Below are positions 1-12,684 of a stretch of 64,000 nt of DNA, in pieces (the stretch's first letter is position 1; every line of letters begins with the position of its first letter). A model generated the notes under the pieces. It did no database searches and was not told where the DNA came from. It was given only the letters and a program-made list of their open reading frames with translations. The stretch is from Aurifilum marmelostoma (taxonomy: Eukaryota; Ascomycota; Sordariomycetes; Diaporthales; Cryphonectriaceae). A program made the position numbers and the translations under genes. The stretch is from NCBI GenBank assembly GCA_027559495.1, contig JAMXSV010000004.1, forward strand, positions 1,043,001 through 1,107,000, written 5' to 3'.

Positions 1-958
1 ATAACAGAAGTACCGCAGGTGTCTCATCGTCGGGGCAACTCCCGTCCCGCTCCCCTCGCCCAAATGAAAGACGTGTTTGAGGTAAATCAATTCACATAAT
101 AGGCCACAAATAGGAGAAGGCGTCCAGAAAAAGAAAGTAACAAGGGGCAAAAAAAGAAGCAAAAAAGACGGGCCGGGAAGCTGTCCGGGTGAGAAAGGGG
201 GGGGGGGTGGAAAAAGAGGGAGGCGAAATTGAGCAAACAGAAGCAAGGCATGCTTGCATATAAAATAGCCACTTTGTTCACAGAATATCATTGGATATCC
301 ATGTTTAAATACATCTGAGACAACAACAATCTGTAGACTGGCAGCGAACTCCGGCTCCGGTTCCGGGTCCGCACGCGCTACGAAGACCCTCGGGGACTGC
401 TTACATAGAGCCCAGACAGATATCGACCTTGGAGGCCACTCATGATACAATAACCACAACAAAAGCACGAGAAATATCAGAACTAGACAGTGTAAAAGTG
501 TATAGACAACAATCAAGGGCACAGGGTGCAGGTGGTAAGGTCTCCACGGTCTGTCAGATCAGGGTCAGTAAGTGCGGTCATCAGGAAATCTTCTGGGGAC
601 TGATGCGAGACTGTTCGCTTGCATTGCTTACTAGTAACATGTGCCAGTGGCACTCGTGTCCCCCACCGGTCACAGGGTTTCAAGGCTCAGAAACAGCTTG
701 TGTCGCCCGGCCAAAAATCGAGTGCTCCCTCCTTCCGCAGCTGAAGTGCGCCCAACACGTCAAAAAATACCAATCGTGAGAGAGAAAGTGCGTGGTGACG
801 AGGAGCTTTTGGGCACCTGCGGCAGAGCATTAGCGATGTGAGTGATGTGCATCAACAAGAGACCCAAAATAGACTAGAGTATGGGGATGTTGGACGTATC
901 AGAGCACATCCCAGGCCTGGGTAGTGTGCACTACGAAACGTACCTGGTACTTTGTTGC
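1..958. other. intergenic, nothing recognised
   Basis: No convincing coding region, RNA gene or mobile element is visible. The stretch lies downstream of the minus-strand gene ending at 959 and probably contains its 3' UTR. It has a G run near 200-209 and otherwise unremarkable composition. Confidence 0.5.
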
Positions 959-1904
959 TCACCACACCATCTGAGCCTTGGCAGCAGCTTCAGCGGCCCG
1001 AGCCTTGGCCTCAGCCTCAGCATACTTCTCACTGGCAGCTGCTTCAGCATCGGCCTTGGCGTGACGAAGGGCTTTTTGGGCAGACTTGAGCTCTTTCTCG
1101 AGACGGGTCTTGAGACCACGCTCCTTTGCAAGCATGTCCACGACGTCGTCAGCATACTCGTTCGTCAGCCTCAAGCTGGATCGCAGCTCAGCGGCGAGCT
1201 TGTCTGAACGCTTTGCGCGAGACTCTGCTTTCTGGGCTCTATTGTTTGCATCTGCGACCGCCTTCAGCGCGGCGTCAACCCTGGCCTCAGCCTTGTGAAC
1301 AGCCTCATTCTTGGCCTCAGCCTTGGCAGGAGCCTCAGTCTTGGCACGATTGGTCAGGATCTCGGCTATAATCATCGTCGTGGCGCACGTGGCCCAGAGA
1401 GAGGAGACTGCCAGCATAGGCCAGGTGTAAGCGTGCTGACCGATGCCGCGCAGCATGCTGTAGACGCCGAAGCCCATGATGCCGAGGTAGGACATCTTGA
1501 TGACATTGTGGGCGGTAGTGTTGCCAGCAAGGCAACCAAGTTGGAGGCCGACTTTGCCGACCTGGAACCCGACTGAGGCAGCTGAGAGGGCTGGTGGGCC
1601 TCTTGTCAGCCAGAGGTCGGTAGAAGCAGCAGCGCTAGTAGGTGCAGGAGGTCCAGAAGCGAGAGCGCCACTTACTTGGATCCAAGATCACAGCAGTCTG
1701 GTCATTGTCACTCCCCTCGCTGCCATAAGCCTCGACTTTCTTGCATCCAGCAGAAATATCAGTAAGGAGAATAGCTGCAGGAGGGAATAAGATCATCGGA
1801 TAGGATTTGTAGATGGTCCGAGGTGGGGTGTTAGGTCCAGTGCCGACGATGCGGAAGGCGTAGACATTTACCTCAGCCATTGTGTCTGCAGCCTGAGGAG
1901 GCAT
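959..1904 (-). CDS. small membrane protein with Ala-rich coiled-coil tail
   Basis: Two exons, 1904..1676 and 1581..959, joined across a 94-nt intron with a GTAAGT donor, a GCTGAC branch point and a CTCAG acceptor. The join is in phase and gives 283 residues. The chosen start is ATG at 1904; a second in-frame ATG lies 8 codons on (MAEV). Exon 2 opens with a Gly/Val/Leu-rich stretch (VGFQVGKVGLQLGCLAG). It continues through one or two probable membrane segments at about residues 106-150. From about residue 155 to the end it is a highly charged Ala/Glu/Lys/Arg-rich region with long heptad-compatible stretches, as in a coiled coil. I do not recognise the family. The layout suggests an organelle or membrane scaffold with a helical rod outside the bilayer, but this is inference. 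The gene stands alone with more than 4 kb upstream. Confidence 0.72.
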
Positions 1905-4900
1905 TGGATCTTGAAGTTTCTGGGTAATTGCCGAGGTTGCAAAAGACCACTATCGAGGGTGATGATGGGAACAAGACGAGAAGAGATGAACAGCAGTTGT
2001 TTTGGCCACTGTTGATGATGGTGGGGGCTTGTATTGTGTTGCAGTGTGGTGGAGGAAGAGGGTTGAAAGAAAAGGAGAAAAGCAGATCCAGGCAGCAGGG
2101 GAAAAGAAGGCAGGAGACCAAGGTCTTTCAGTGCCTGCACTTTTTGGATAGGGAAGCGTTGGGGACTCTGACTGCTGCAACCTCCCTCCTCCCCCAACAA
2201 AGCCCTGGCCCTCCCCCCCCTCCCCCTTGTAGCTGCCTTCTCATCATTTTGCTTCAGCCAGACCTCTGTTGCACCAAATCTGAGCAAGTGGCCGAGAAGC
2301 TTGAAGCAGCTAGGAGTAAGGCCTCAGCCTCACCCGCATGCAGCAACAGCCTTCCGTCCAATAATTCAGAAAGCCAGATAGCGCCTTCTTCTGGCAGAGA
2401 AGGCGTTCCCACTGCCTGTGCAACCGCCTTGCCTCCTGCCAAGTCTTGAAGACTGGGTAATTACAATCTTGTACAGGAGAAACTGCTAGGAAGTTGTTGA
2501 CAGATTCATTGGCCCCATCGTCCAATCAAGCATGGAATAGTCCATCACCTCTCATCTTGTAGGAGCTTTAGACCTTGCATATCCCACGGTCCAGTGCATC
2601 GATGCATGACTGTATTGAGGGCAGGCCCGAGAAACAACTTGTATAGGCACAGCTCTTGCATTGGAAATCAGGTCTCAGGGCATGCATCTCCTGCACAGGA
2701 TTGGCACTCGATGTTCTTCCCAGTATTTATGCTGGCAGTCAGAACACTAGATCTGACATCTCTTTGAAGTAGACCTCTACCTGACGACGCGCCATGTCAC
2801 AACAGGATGATACTGAGAAAGCCATCTTGGCAAGGCATTGCTGCTCTTGACGAGGTCACGTCGTTTCAGTCTCGTCCACCAGATGCCGGTCAGTAAAGCT
2901 TCTATGCTGTGCCAAAGCTTCCTCGGCATTATCTGGGGGAGTTGCTCTGACAACAGAAGAGCAGGACACCTGCAGGACGAGATGAAATATACGAGATTTG
3001 CTCCAAGAGAACAACAAAGGAGGAAAACGTATACAAGGGAATCTGCATTCCTAACAGCAGATTCGCAATTAGACTCCAGGTTTCTTCTATGCCCATAGAC
3101 ATAGTTAAGCTGCATGCGCCATGGGCACGCAAGCAACCATCGATACCGTCGGCAAGGCAGGGTAGATGGTGCTTCGTTCGGAACGAGCGCTCGTGGTCTG
3201 CTCACACACAGCGTCCCGCTCCACCCATCAGTCAAGCCATTTCGTCCTCCATCCAGTGTCTTCACTGAGCTTGGGGCCGCTTGACAAAGCTGGGGCCTGC
3301 CCCGTCAGGTCTACCGCCGATCGAGGGGTAACAAACCATTATGCGCATCAGAAGGTTGTTCGGAAGCAGCTTGTAATTCTTCGTGATGGTGATGGGTGTC
3401 ATTGGAGGTTCTGTTGTTCCTAGGTCGTGTGAAAGAGGGATGTCAGCACAGACCTGAAGTTCTTTGTCGCGCCTGGCCCAAGCATCAACACCCGCGCCGC
3501 GCGCCCTACGTGTCTGTGTCGCCTGATCACGTGCACCCCCTGCCACCACCTCAGCTACCTGCATCAAGTACATGGTACTGCCAAGGAAGGGGATGGGGAA
3601 CCCTGTTCTTCGAGGTCCCTGTTCTATGAAGCTCTCCAGAGCTGGTGGTAGTGACGTGCCAGTTTGACCACAGAAAGCTTTTGTTTTTATGCAGACTGCT
3701 CTCGCCTGACACGGGTCCCGACACAGGTCAAGTGAATGCTGTGCACAAAAGCAACAGCATCAGGGGGACAGCCTATGCCATGAGCTCCGTCAAGATGTGT
3801 CATTTGTCTTGTCCCTGTCGATATTTGATCCTGATATGAGGCTGTTCATCTTTCACGACGGGGCAGATGGTTAAACTGGATGTTGATGTTCTCGGGGGAC
3901 GAGATTGGCAGCATAATAGCTGTGAGGCTGGAACTGACCGCACCTATGCCGACAGTGTCTACAATGAACTTGTTGGCAACAATGCTATCATAAAGATCAG
4001 GTCAACGTTACATACAATCACTATTGTACAGTCAGTCCTGATTCTGGGGATGCTAATCTGGTGCTGGGCTGACTATGCTGCATCGCCAGCGCTGATCCTG
4101 GTTCAAGCTCTGAGCCTATGCCCTGGCTTGGAACTGTCCTCATGCTGAGTACTCTGGACAAAGCTGTAGTCCAGTGAAGATGCAACTTCAACTCTGGGCT
4201 CTGAGTCCCTTCACTGGTATTGTCTGAATACCATTTGGTAGCAAATCATTGCGAGGATATCAGGAGCAACCTCCACCTTGCTCCAGCATGCAAACATCCT
4301 CGATGGCGACGGTTAGGGATATCGCCCATGATTTCCAAATCAAGCAATCATGAACGTCGTTTCAGTCAACCCTCAAACTGCTTGCAAGGTCCAACAAGAA
4401 ATCGATCCCCTCTTCACCTCTGACCAGAAGTCCATAGTTCCCTTGATTGTGAATAGCAGAGCAGACATGCAGAGAAGAATATCTGGCATCTAGAGGTCCT
4501 TGGGTATCTGCTAATCATATCAGAAGATGCCAGTCTCTACCTGTCTTTCACAGGATGAAGCTGAACCTGTAGACAAAGCGGCCGCACTATGCATTGTTCA
4601 GGAATGGGATATCAGCCAGTGGCCCCATCCTCTAATCACACCTCAACACATCCATATCATCCCAAGTAGCAGTCTGTCCAGCAGATGAGCAAGTTCTAGT
4701 GACACCTCTGCCCTCAACAATAAGGTCCCGTGTAATGTCTTGATAAGGCCGATCGATGCATCTGACAAGGAAGCAAAAAAAAGAACCACATCAAGATGAT
4801 AACATCTCCACACCACTGGCACTCTGAGCTGCAATGACCACCACGGAGAGATGCACTAGGCACACCAAGCCGCACAAGCTGATGCCCCCATCTGAACACG

Positions 4901-6190
4901 CCTCCCTGTGAAGTCATGAATCAGATACTTTTCTGCACCAGTCTGGAGACAGAACGCGTCCCTCCCTCGCCAGGAATATGTCTCACTCTGCCCAGGTCGT
5001 CATGGCAGGCCGCCAACAGAGAATATCTCACTCGCCCCTTTTTTCCTGATGACTATCATGTTCCGTCTTCATGCCGACCTTGTTTTCCCGACCTGCCGGA
5101 CCGCCGGGCCGGGGACTGAAACAATTTCGCAGGGAGAGGTGAAGACAAACATTCCCATTGGTCCCCGCGCTCCTTCACGGAGGTAGAAAGAGAAAAATAG
5201 AGATACAACAATCGTGTAGTACACACCAGAACTGGGTTCAAAGCAGAATTCGATTTCAGCCACCGTCTATCTCAATGCGTCCTGTCTCTTCTGTAGTAAA
5301 CTGATCTCCCCTCCTCATCGTACAACACAGTCTAGGAGCAAGCAGCTGGCTTTCATGACAAAGTGGCCAGGGGTAGTGGGTATAATGCCGGCTCTCGCTT
5401 TTTCCCCCTGGGAAGTGCTCGTCTGCTCCGTCTCTAGGATCTCTTTTCGATATCAACATACCCCACGCCTCTTGTTGTGCTGGTGGATCTGCGAGCGGAC
5501 GAGGTGGCTGAGGATGCAGAGGTCCTGGCGCGTGCTGCCAACCACACATATTTGGGTACGTGGTTGTGATGTGCGCGCACACTGTCTGTCATCCTGGTGT
5601 CCCGAATTGCCTTGTTTCCATTTCTTTAGAAGAAAAAAAAAAAAATAAAAGTTCATGATGCCTCCCGTTTCGAGCATATCAATGCCTCCTGCGCCTGACG
5701 TAAAAAAAAAAAAAAAAGAAAAGAAAAAGAAAAAGGCAGAAAACCTGAGGAGAGTGTAAAAAGAAGCATAGTAACAGTTACAATAGTAAAAAAACAAGTC
5801 GACGACTCTCTAAGCGAGTGTGGTGTGTGGGGGGTGGGGTATAAGATCTTTGTAGGCATGCGTATGGGTGACTCCGGAACGAAAATTAATGGAAGAAAGC
5901 ATGCATAATGAACAGCGCTCCAGGGGATGGAAGAGACAAGACAAAAAAGACAAAAAGTGTAGAGGTGGGGAAGGAAGAGCACGAGGTGGCGAGCCGGAGG
6001 TCGAGAAGGGGGTATATTGGTCTCGCGCAGGTGCGTGTCATGATGAAGATGGCCACCGGGGGCCCTTCTCGGAAGGGGGGGCGGGGAGTAGAGGGAAGAG
6101 GCAGAACCGCATGTTTTTGTACAATATGGAGAATCATGAGGACCATACGCCAGGATTTAGTGATCAAGGGTCCTCTCCTCTGATGATCCT
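1905..6190. other. 4.3-kb intergenic region
   Basis: No open frame here has the third-position C bias, splice signals or motif content of the neighbouring genes. Short frames on both strands look random. Notable only for low-complexity A-rich runs (about 5630-5645, 5701-5737) and a G-rich stretch near 5825. It should contain the promoter and leader of the gene starting at 1904 and the 3' end of the gene ending at 6191. Confidence 0.5.
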
Positions 6191-9100
6191 CTACCGGTCA
6201 CGATCCTCGCTCTCCCGGATGTGACTCCGCGGCGACGAGGCATAGCTGTTGGCGTCGAAGCTGTTGGAGCCGTAGCTGCTGGTGCCGAAGCTGCTGGACA
6301 GCATGCCCAGCCAGCCGTCGGGCCGACCTGACTGGGTGGGCACGGAGTGAGCTGGTGACAAGGCGGGAGAGAAGCCCTGTTCCACGTCGGCGCCGGGGTG
6401 GATGAAGCGCGGACCCGAGCCCGAGGCTTCTGGCTCTGTGTCGGAATCGCTGTCGTCGTGGTAGGGCTCGTATCGTGGACTGGACGGCGAGCCCTTGGCC
6501 AGCGACCGCACGACGTCGCCCTTGCAGATGGGGCATGTGCGCCTCCGGGTTGTGAGCCAGGGCGTGCTGTGGAGAGGAAGAATATGTTAGCTCTCATGTG
6601 TGTGTACCACCAATCTATCTTGACCACTCCGATCATGGGGGTTGTTGGCTCATCGTCAGACTTACATGCACTCGGCGTGGAACTCATGGCCGCACGGTAG
6701 GCTCATGACGCGGCTGACGCCGTCGACGTACTCCTCCAGGCACACGACACACTCGACCTGGCGGCCCATGTACTTCTTCCACTGGCTGGGCTTGTCGGCG
6801 GCCGCCCTGGAGGGAGAGCGGGATGCGCGGAGAGCAGTATCGACCCTGAGCAGATCGTCGGCATCCGGAACGCCGGTAGCGGTCCGCGAGCGGGGTCTCG
6901 GCCGGCTCGAGCTCTGCTGCAGGAGGGGGGTCGTGGGCGACGAAGACGTCGGCGAGGGCACCCTGGAGGTGTGGCTCGAGGTTGCGGCGACGGTGTGGTA
7001 GGTGCGGACGGGCAGGCGCTCGACGACCGACTTGGGGGCCCTCCACCGGCGGCGCCGTATCTTGGCGCGCAGGATCAGCAGGGCGTACACGACGGTCAGG
7101 GTGATCAGCGGGCTGATGACGAGGACGAGGAGGGTGTCGAAGAAGGGGGCGGTGCTGCCGGTCGGGGTGATGGTGACCCACAGGCCCTCGTGGACGGGTT
7201 CTGCAGGCTCGGGCTGCCTCGTGAGCGGCGTGTTGATGGCCTTGCTCGGGGCGGTGTTGGACTGGGAGAAGTCGGCGCCGTCATCGTCGTCTCCAAAGAT
7301 CTTGGACATCAGGCCGCCGCTGCCGCCGCCGCCGCTGCCCGAGCCGGTGTCCTGCTTACCACCGGCCCTGCTCGAGGCATGCCTGTCCTTGGTGGTAGAC
7401 TGGGGCACGTACTGGCCGCTGCCGGGTGTGATGCTGCCCCCCTTGGGGCCGTTGAGATCCTTGGACGACTTGTCCGACTTCTTGGCCGATGAATCCTTCT
7501 TGGTCACCTTGCCGGTAGAGGATGTCCCGGAGCCGTCGCCGCCGTGCTGAGATGACCTCCCTGCGGGAGCTGAGCTGCCCTTGTCCGCACCAGCCGTGCT
7601 GGGGGTGTCGACCAGGTCTGGATCGCGCCAGTCCTGGACGCCGATCTGGAAGCCATCTCCCGAGGCCTTCTGCCGGCCTGACGATGACGACGACGACGAC
7701 GACGACGACGACGCCGCACCGTTCTTGGTGCCGCTGCCGCTGCCGCTGCTCCTGGATGCCTTCTCCAGGCTGCTGCGGATGACCTTGTCCTTCTCGTCGC
7801 TCCAGTCGTCCACGAGCACCCAGTCGTGCTGTCCGCTGCTGGGAGGTCTGCTGCGGTCGGCCGCGGCCTTGGCGCTGCCTTCGAAACCAAACAGACGTGC
7901 GAGCCAGCCTGGCTGCTCCGAGTTCTGGTCCGCGACATCGGCGGCGGAAGAAGAAGAAGAAGAAGAAGAAGCAGACAAAGACTCCTTCTTGACCACTCTC
8001 GGCGGCTGCTCCTGCTGGCGCTGCTGCTGCTGCTGCTGCTGCTGGTCGTGCTGGTGGTTGGATGATGTCCCAGATGAGTCGTCTCCGGACAGCATCGTCT
8101 TCTTGTTGTTGGCATCCTGATGAGCTGACGACGAGGACGATGACTTCTGCGCCGTGGTCTTCTTGCTGTTCTTGCCGCGCGCCTTGTCCGACTGCTGCTG
8201 GATCCTGAGGGTGGGGTTGCCGTGCTCGTCGGTCAGGTCCTCGACGACGAAGCTGCCGGGCTGCATGAGCGAGGACAGGAGGTGGGCGGTGGTGCGGGAG
8301 GTGAAGATGGCGGGGATGGTGATGTTGGAGGTGTCACCGCGGGCAAACATCTGGATCAGGGGCCCGCCCCTCTGGTTGTCGCCCACGATGACCCCGACGG
8401 CGCCGCGCCGCTGGGCCCACTTGACCTTCTCCAGGAAGCCACACCCCCCGCGGCTCAGCAGCACCACCTTGCCCGTGATCTCGGCCGTCTCCTGCATGGA
8501 CTGTATGTCGGCGTGGCCCGACGTGACGGTGGTCATCTCGTAGCCGGGGGCCTTCTTGCCCGAGAAGCCCCGGTGTAGGTAGTCGTCGGTGCCGTCGTCG
8601 AGGGGTTCGGCCCTGTGGCCGTCGTGCTTCTTGTCGTCCTCCCCCGTCCCGGCCGCCCCTGCGCCCTCGTCCACGACGTCGACGGGCGGGCCCTGCGGCA
8701 GCCTGCTGGGGGACCTCTTCCTGGGGTGGCTGTCCCTGTCTGCGGCAGCGGGGGCGGTCTTGGCCCTGGTGATGCCCTTGATGCCCATGACGGCCGTGCC
8801 ATCGCCGCCGCCGCCGGCCCCCCAGCCGGGCAGGTCGCTGCAGCCCAGCTCGCCCTCACCCTCGACGTCCAGGAGGGACTCGTCGCCGAAGCCACTGCCG
8901 ATCCACAGCTGGCCGCTCAGGCCCTTGGCCGGCAGCGGGGGGCCGAAGGCGGCAGGGCGGGCGGGGAAGAAGGTCGAGTTGTCATCGGTGAGCGAGATGG
9001 CGGCGTTGGGTGGGAACAAGGTGAAGGGGGTGGTGAAGGAGAGGAAGGAGGTGAAGGAGGAGGCCCTCGCGGCAGCGGCAGCGTGACGGCCCAGGTTGGT

Positions 9101-9205
9101 GGTGGCCTGGTGCTGGGAGGAGCGCAGGGAGACGACGGAGCGGCACAGGAGGAAGAGGGAGGAGGCGAAGAAGAGGACGAGGATCGCTATTCTCGGCGAG
9201 CGCAT
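6191..9205 (-). CDS. PA-TM-RING E3 ubiquitin ligase
   Basis: Two exons, 9205..6666 and 6566..6191, with a 99-nt intron (GTAAGT donor, CACAG acceptor); 971 residues. Order: signal peptide (about 1-27, hydrophobic core LVLFFASSLFLL); protease-associated domain, best seen at about 240-315 (VVLLSRGGCGFLEKVKWAQR); a long low-complexity Ser/Gln/Asp region; one membrane segment (TLLVLVISPLITLTVVYALL) followed by a basic stop-transfer stretch; then a RING-H2 finger. The zinc ligands are C819, C822, C838, H840, H843, C846, C858 and C861, all present. The intron splits the finger between C846 and the PWL motif, and splicing restores the canonical C-I-x-P-W-L sequence. This is the architecture of vacuolar/endosomal ligases of the GRAIL/RNF13 type, which ubiquitinate membrane cargo. 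The linker is long for the family and holds Ser, Glu and Gln trinucleotide runs. A Ser-rich 110-residue tail follows the finger. Confidence 0.93.
7681..8046. repeat. trinucleotide runs in the RING-ligase linker
   Basis: Three in-frame trinucleotide tracts: GAC repeats at about 7681-7713 (minus-strand GTC, poly-Ser), AAG/GAA at about 7948-7970 (Ser run) and CTG at about 8021-8046 (minus-strand CAG, poly-Gln). They lie in the disordered linker between the PA domain and the membrane segment, so they are likely to vary in length between strains without touching folded domains. Confidence 0.8.
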
Positions 9206-12200
9206 CTCGAAGAGGAGTTGGGGGGGCTGTCGCCGCAGCCGTCGAGATGAGTGGCTGTTTCTCTGTAGATTTGTATGACGAGAGGGAGGACGGTACTATT
9301 GTTTGCTGTTGTCGTTATTGTTGGTTATGTATTCACCTTTTTATTCTGGAAAGGGTCTCGATGGTGGTGGTGGCGTGGACAAGGAGGAGGAGGAGGAAGA
9401 CGACGAGACTGATGATGTAGTCGTAATTGACTCTTCCCCCCCAAGAACAGGCGCCCTGGGACCGTCGTCTTCCGTCTTGGTCTTGGTCCGGTGGAGAAGA
9501 CGCACGCACAGCAGACCATTCGCAACAAACAGAAACTGTGAACAAACAAGCAAACAAAGAAAGGAAGGGGAAAAAAAAAAAAAAGAAGAAGAAAACAGCA
9601 GCGCCAACCACCAACACACAGAGAGCTGCTGCACTGGATGCAGGCGCTGTGATGGACAGGAGGCACACACTGCAAGGTGCTGAGGAATAAAAAGGGGAGG
9701 GTGTGGTTGTGGTTGTGATGAAGAGCGAGTGTAAGTAGATCGGCGATGGACACTCTTGGGGATAGGGACCAAAAAAGAAGATGGTGGAGGAGGTCAAGCC
9801 GAGAAGGGGTAGATGGAGAACAAGATGGCGTCGATTGAATGCAGGTCTGGGTTAATCTGATCAGCAGTGGCTTGCATGGGAGGGCGGCGGGCCAGGTAGC
9901 ATCAGGCCCGTCTGGCAGCCCAACAGTCAGGTAGGCAAGCAGGCAAGGCAAGGCAGCATGCTGATGGCCACCACCACAGGCCAGTGGGCTCATGTGCTTG
10001 CTGCTGGTGCTCTCAGGTGCTCCCCCTGGCAGCTCTTGTGTCGCACCACCAATGCACTGACTGCAGCATGTGGCTGCCCCCTTGGGCTGCATCAAGCAAG
10101 GCTCGCCTCCCCGACAGGGGCCCAGACAAGGTAACAAGGTACTATGTAGCCACGGGATCATGGAACAGGGCTGCATGTCCTTGACTGTTGTTCTTTTCTT
10201 TTTGGCTTGTGATCAGGGCATGATGCACAGAGAGCATGTGTGCTTGGGCGGCATCACCATTGACTGTCCACCCATTCTCCCAGCATCCTGTGCAGACCCA
10301 CATCCTGTCATGGTCAGAGAGATGCCCCTCCTCCAACTTGCCCCTCCTCCCACACCAAAGGGACCCTAAACATGCCCTTACATTCATTAAGGCTGTTTGA
10401 TCAGTCTGTCTATGTGTACTCAGTATTTAGTCATCAGATTGCTTCACAGATACTTCATTGTGTATGCATGTGTGTGTGTGTGTGTCTGTCCGCCCGGAAA
10501 CATCAGCAGGTAGCCATCGGTCAAGTTCCCATGGCCCCTACAGCAAAGTACCACACAGCAGAACAGGCTTGCTTCATTCCTGCGCGGTCTCAGTTGAGAA
10601 ATGCGACTCATCATCTGAGAGTGGGGAGGGAGGACCCCTTGGTTGCATAATCACCAGCCATCCTGAACCAGTCTCTGTGTATGTTTTTTTTCTTTCTTTC
10701 TTTCTTTCTTTTCTTTTTTCCCCTTCATTCTCTTTTCATTACTTGACACTGGCACAGCAGCACACCCAAGGCAGACATCCAAGTCCAATGAATAATGTAT
10801 CAAGTCACAGCAGAAGGAGGAGGAGGAGGACAGTGAGGCTGGGGGGGGGGGGGCTGGGAGCACAGGCCTCGTCCTGGTGCAGCCAGAAGAATCATGACCC
10901 CCCCCTCCTCTGCAGCTCGCCAAACCTCTCTGCTCCACCGAGCATGCTGTCACCACTGACCACCTATCGCTTACACAACAAGGCCTTTGCTTCTCTTCTG
11001 CCTTTCCCCTCCTTTGTATCTCAACAGAGATATTCGACCTCAGCATTGGTCTCCCATGTGATCCTGGCCCTAGAGTTTGGGAAATGGTGCTGTACATGGC
11101 AGACACTCCCCAGCCAGCAGAGAGTCCTGTCCTCGCTCTTCGGAAAACGGCTCTGCAAAACCTCGTCTCCCCCATTCCCCCCCTCCCTCTTTCCGGCTCG
11201 TCTCCTCCGTTTCCAAAGGTAAAGCAAAATACTGGTTACTATACTCTGGTTGTCACTTTTCATTTCCCCTTCTTCTCGTTGCCCCTCCATGTGTCCCAAA
11301 ATAAACCCCCCCCCCTCTCTCTCTCTGGATCCCCGCTGGGCCAGTGGCAGCTCACTACGTAGCAACCCACTGATCCACCCCCAAGACCCCTGTGGGCCTG
11401 GCTGGCTTCCTGTGCTCTGTGGAGGCACGCGCCCCTCCCTCCCTTCCCTTCCTCCCCGCTTTGGGCGCGGGTGCTGCCGAGGTCGAGTGGCTGGCTTGTC
11501 TCTGATTCAAGCGGGTGGGCTTTTTTTTTTTTTTTTTCTTCTCTTTTTTTCTTCTGCTGGGACTTGGAACGTAGAATTGGTCCAGCTCTTGTAACAGTGG
11601 GATTTGACCAGGAAGCAGGATAAAGTAGATAAGCACAGCAGAGTAAGAAGAAGAGGAGAGGGAGAAGAAGAGTAACTCCTTGGGTGGCATAGTGACCGGC
11701 AGGAGTTGTCAACAGTGAGTCTGCCTCGAGATGGGATACAGCAGACCCCTGCTTTACGGAGAGGGGCTCTTGACTAAGTACTGTGACATGTGATGACCAG
11801 TGTGTCAATAAGAAGCGAAGAGAAGAAAAGAAATGGAGTATGAAGAGAAGGGGAGGAAGGGAGGGGTGATTAAAAAGAAGAATGAAAGGCAAGAAAAAGA
11901 AAAAAAAAGACCTTGATTCCAATGCTGGCTTGTCTCCTGGAGGCATATGCTATGTATTCATCTGTCTACCGGACGAGACTGAGGAGGGACTGCGTAGTAT
12001 GGGCAGGCATTGAGTGATATAATGATATATATTCACACTATTCTAGTACATATAAATTCATACTCAAGGCTAATATCTTCTTGCCATCTACTCCAGATGC
12101 TTATTATATCCCGAGTATAGACTGAAACTGACCTCGAATCTGCCCGTGAGCCACTGCGAAGTGTGCAGAGTATTCAGGAACAAGATTCTACCCAGGTGTT

Positions 12201-12684
12201 CTATGGAGCCATGACATGTATGCAGCAATCTCCTATCCCGACGCATCACAGCATACATGATGATTATATACCAAAGTATCCTCAATAGCGTTCACCCTCT
12301 TGACACACACCAACACACCTGACCTGACCAGAGAACTGTTTCTGCACATGAAACTACTGAGTTGAGGCGTGTCTGTCTACGTACCGGTCTGCCTCTCTCG
12401 CCCGCGCAGGGAGCACGTCTCCCTTCTATCTTCTAATGCAATACTGACAGATGTACTTACCAGCCCAGGCCATGCGCCCTCGCCCACCCGCCTGGTGCAC
12501 AAGCCTTGACTCCTCTATCAGTCCCGGGCCCCAACAAGAGCATCGCGTGAGCGTCTATACATATATGTAGCATGGGGAAATATATATATCTACACCAAAC
12601 CTCCGCTCCTCCAACCACTCGGAGCCTCTGCCCCTTTCCTTTCTCCTCCTCCTCCTCCTCCTCCTCCTCCTCCTTGTCTTCTTC
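9206..12684. other. 3.5-kb intergenic region rich in homopolymers
   Basis: Contains the promoter and leader of the RING-ligase gene. Low-complexity runs include A-rich 9571-9585, a TTTC repeat at about 10687-10715, G runs near 10841-10852, C runs near 11306-11314 and T-rich 11520-11537. Long frames at 10458-11222 and 11260-11946 are dominated by these runs and lack codon bias, so I see no gene. Confidence 0.5.
12643..12674. repeat. (TCC)n microsatellite
   Basis: About ten uninterrupted TCC units just downstream of the ABC1-kinase stop codon, probably within its 3' UTR. Confidence 0.85.

Noticed and set aside
10458..11222. 254-codon plus-strand frame
   Set aside because: Low-complexity Phe/Ser/Leu runs from pyrimidine repeats, no codon bias, no motif.
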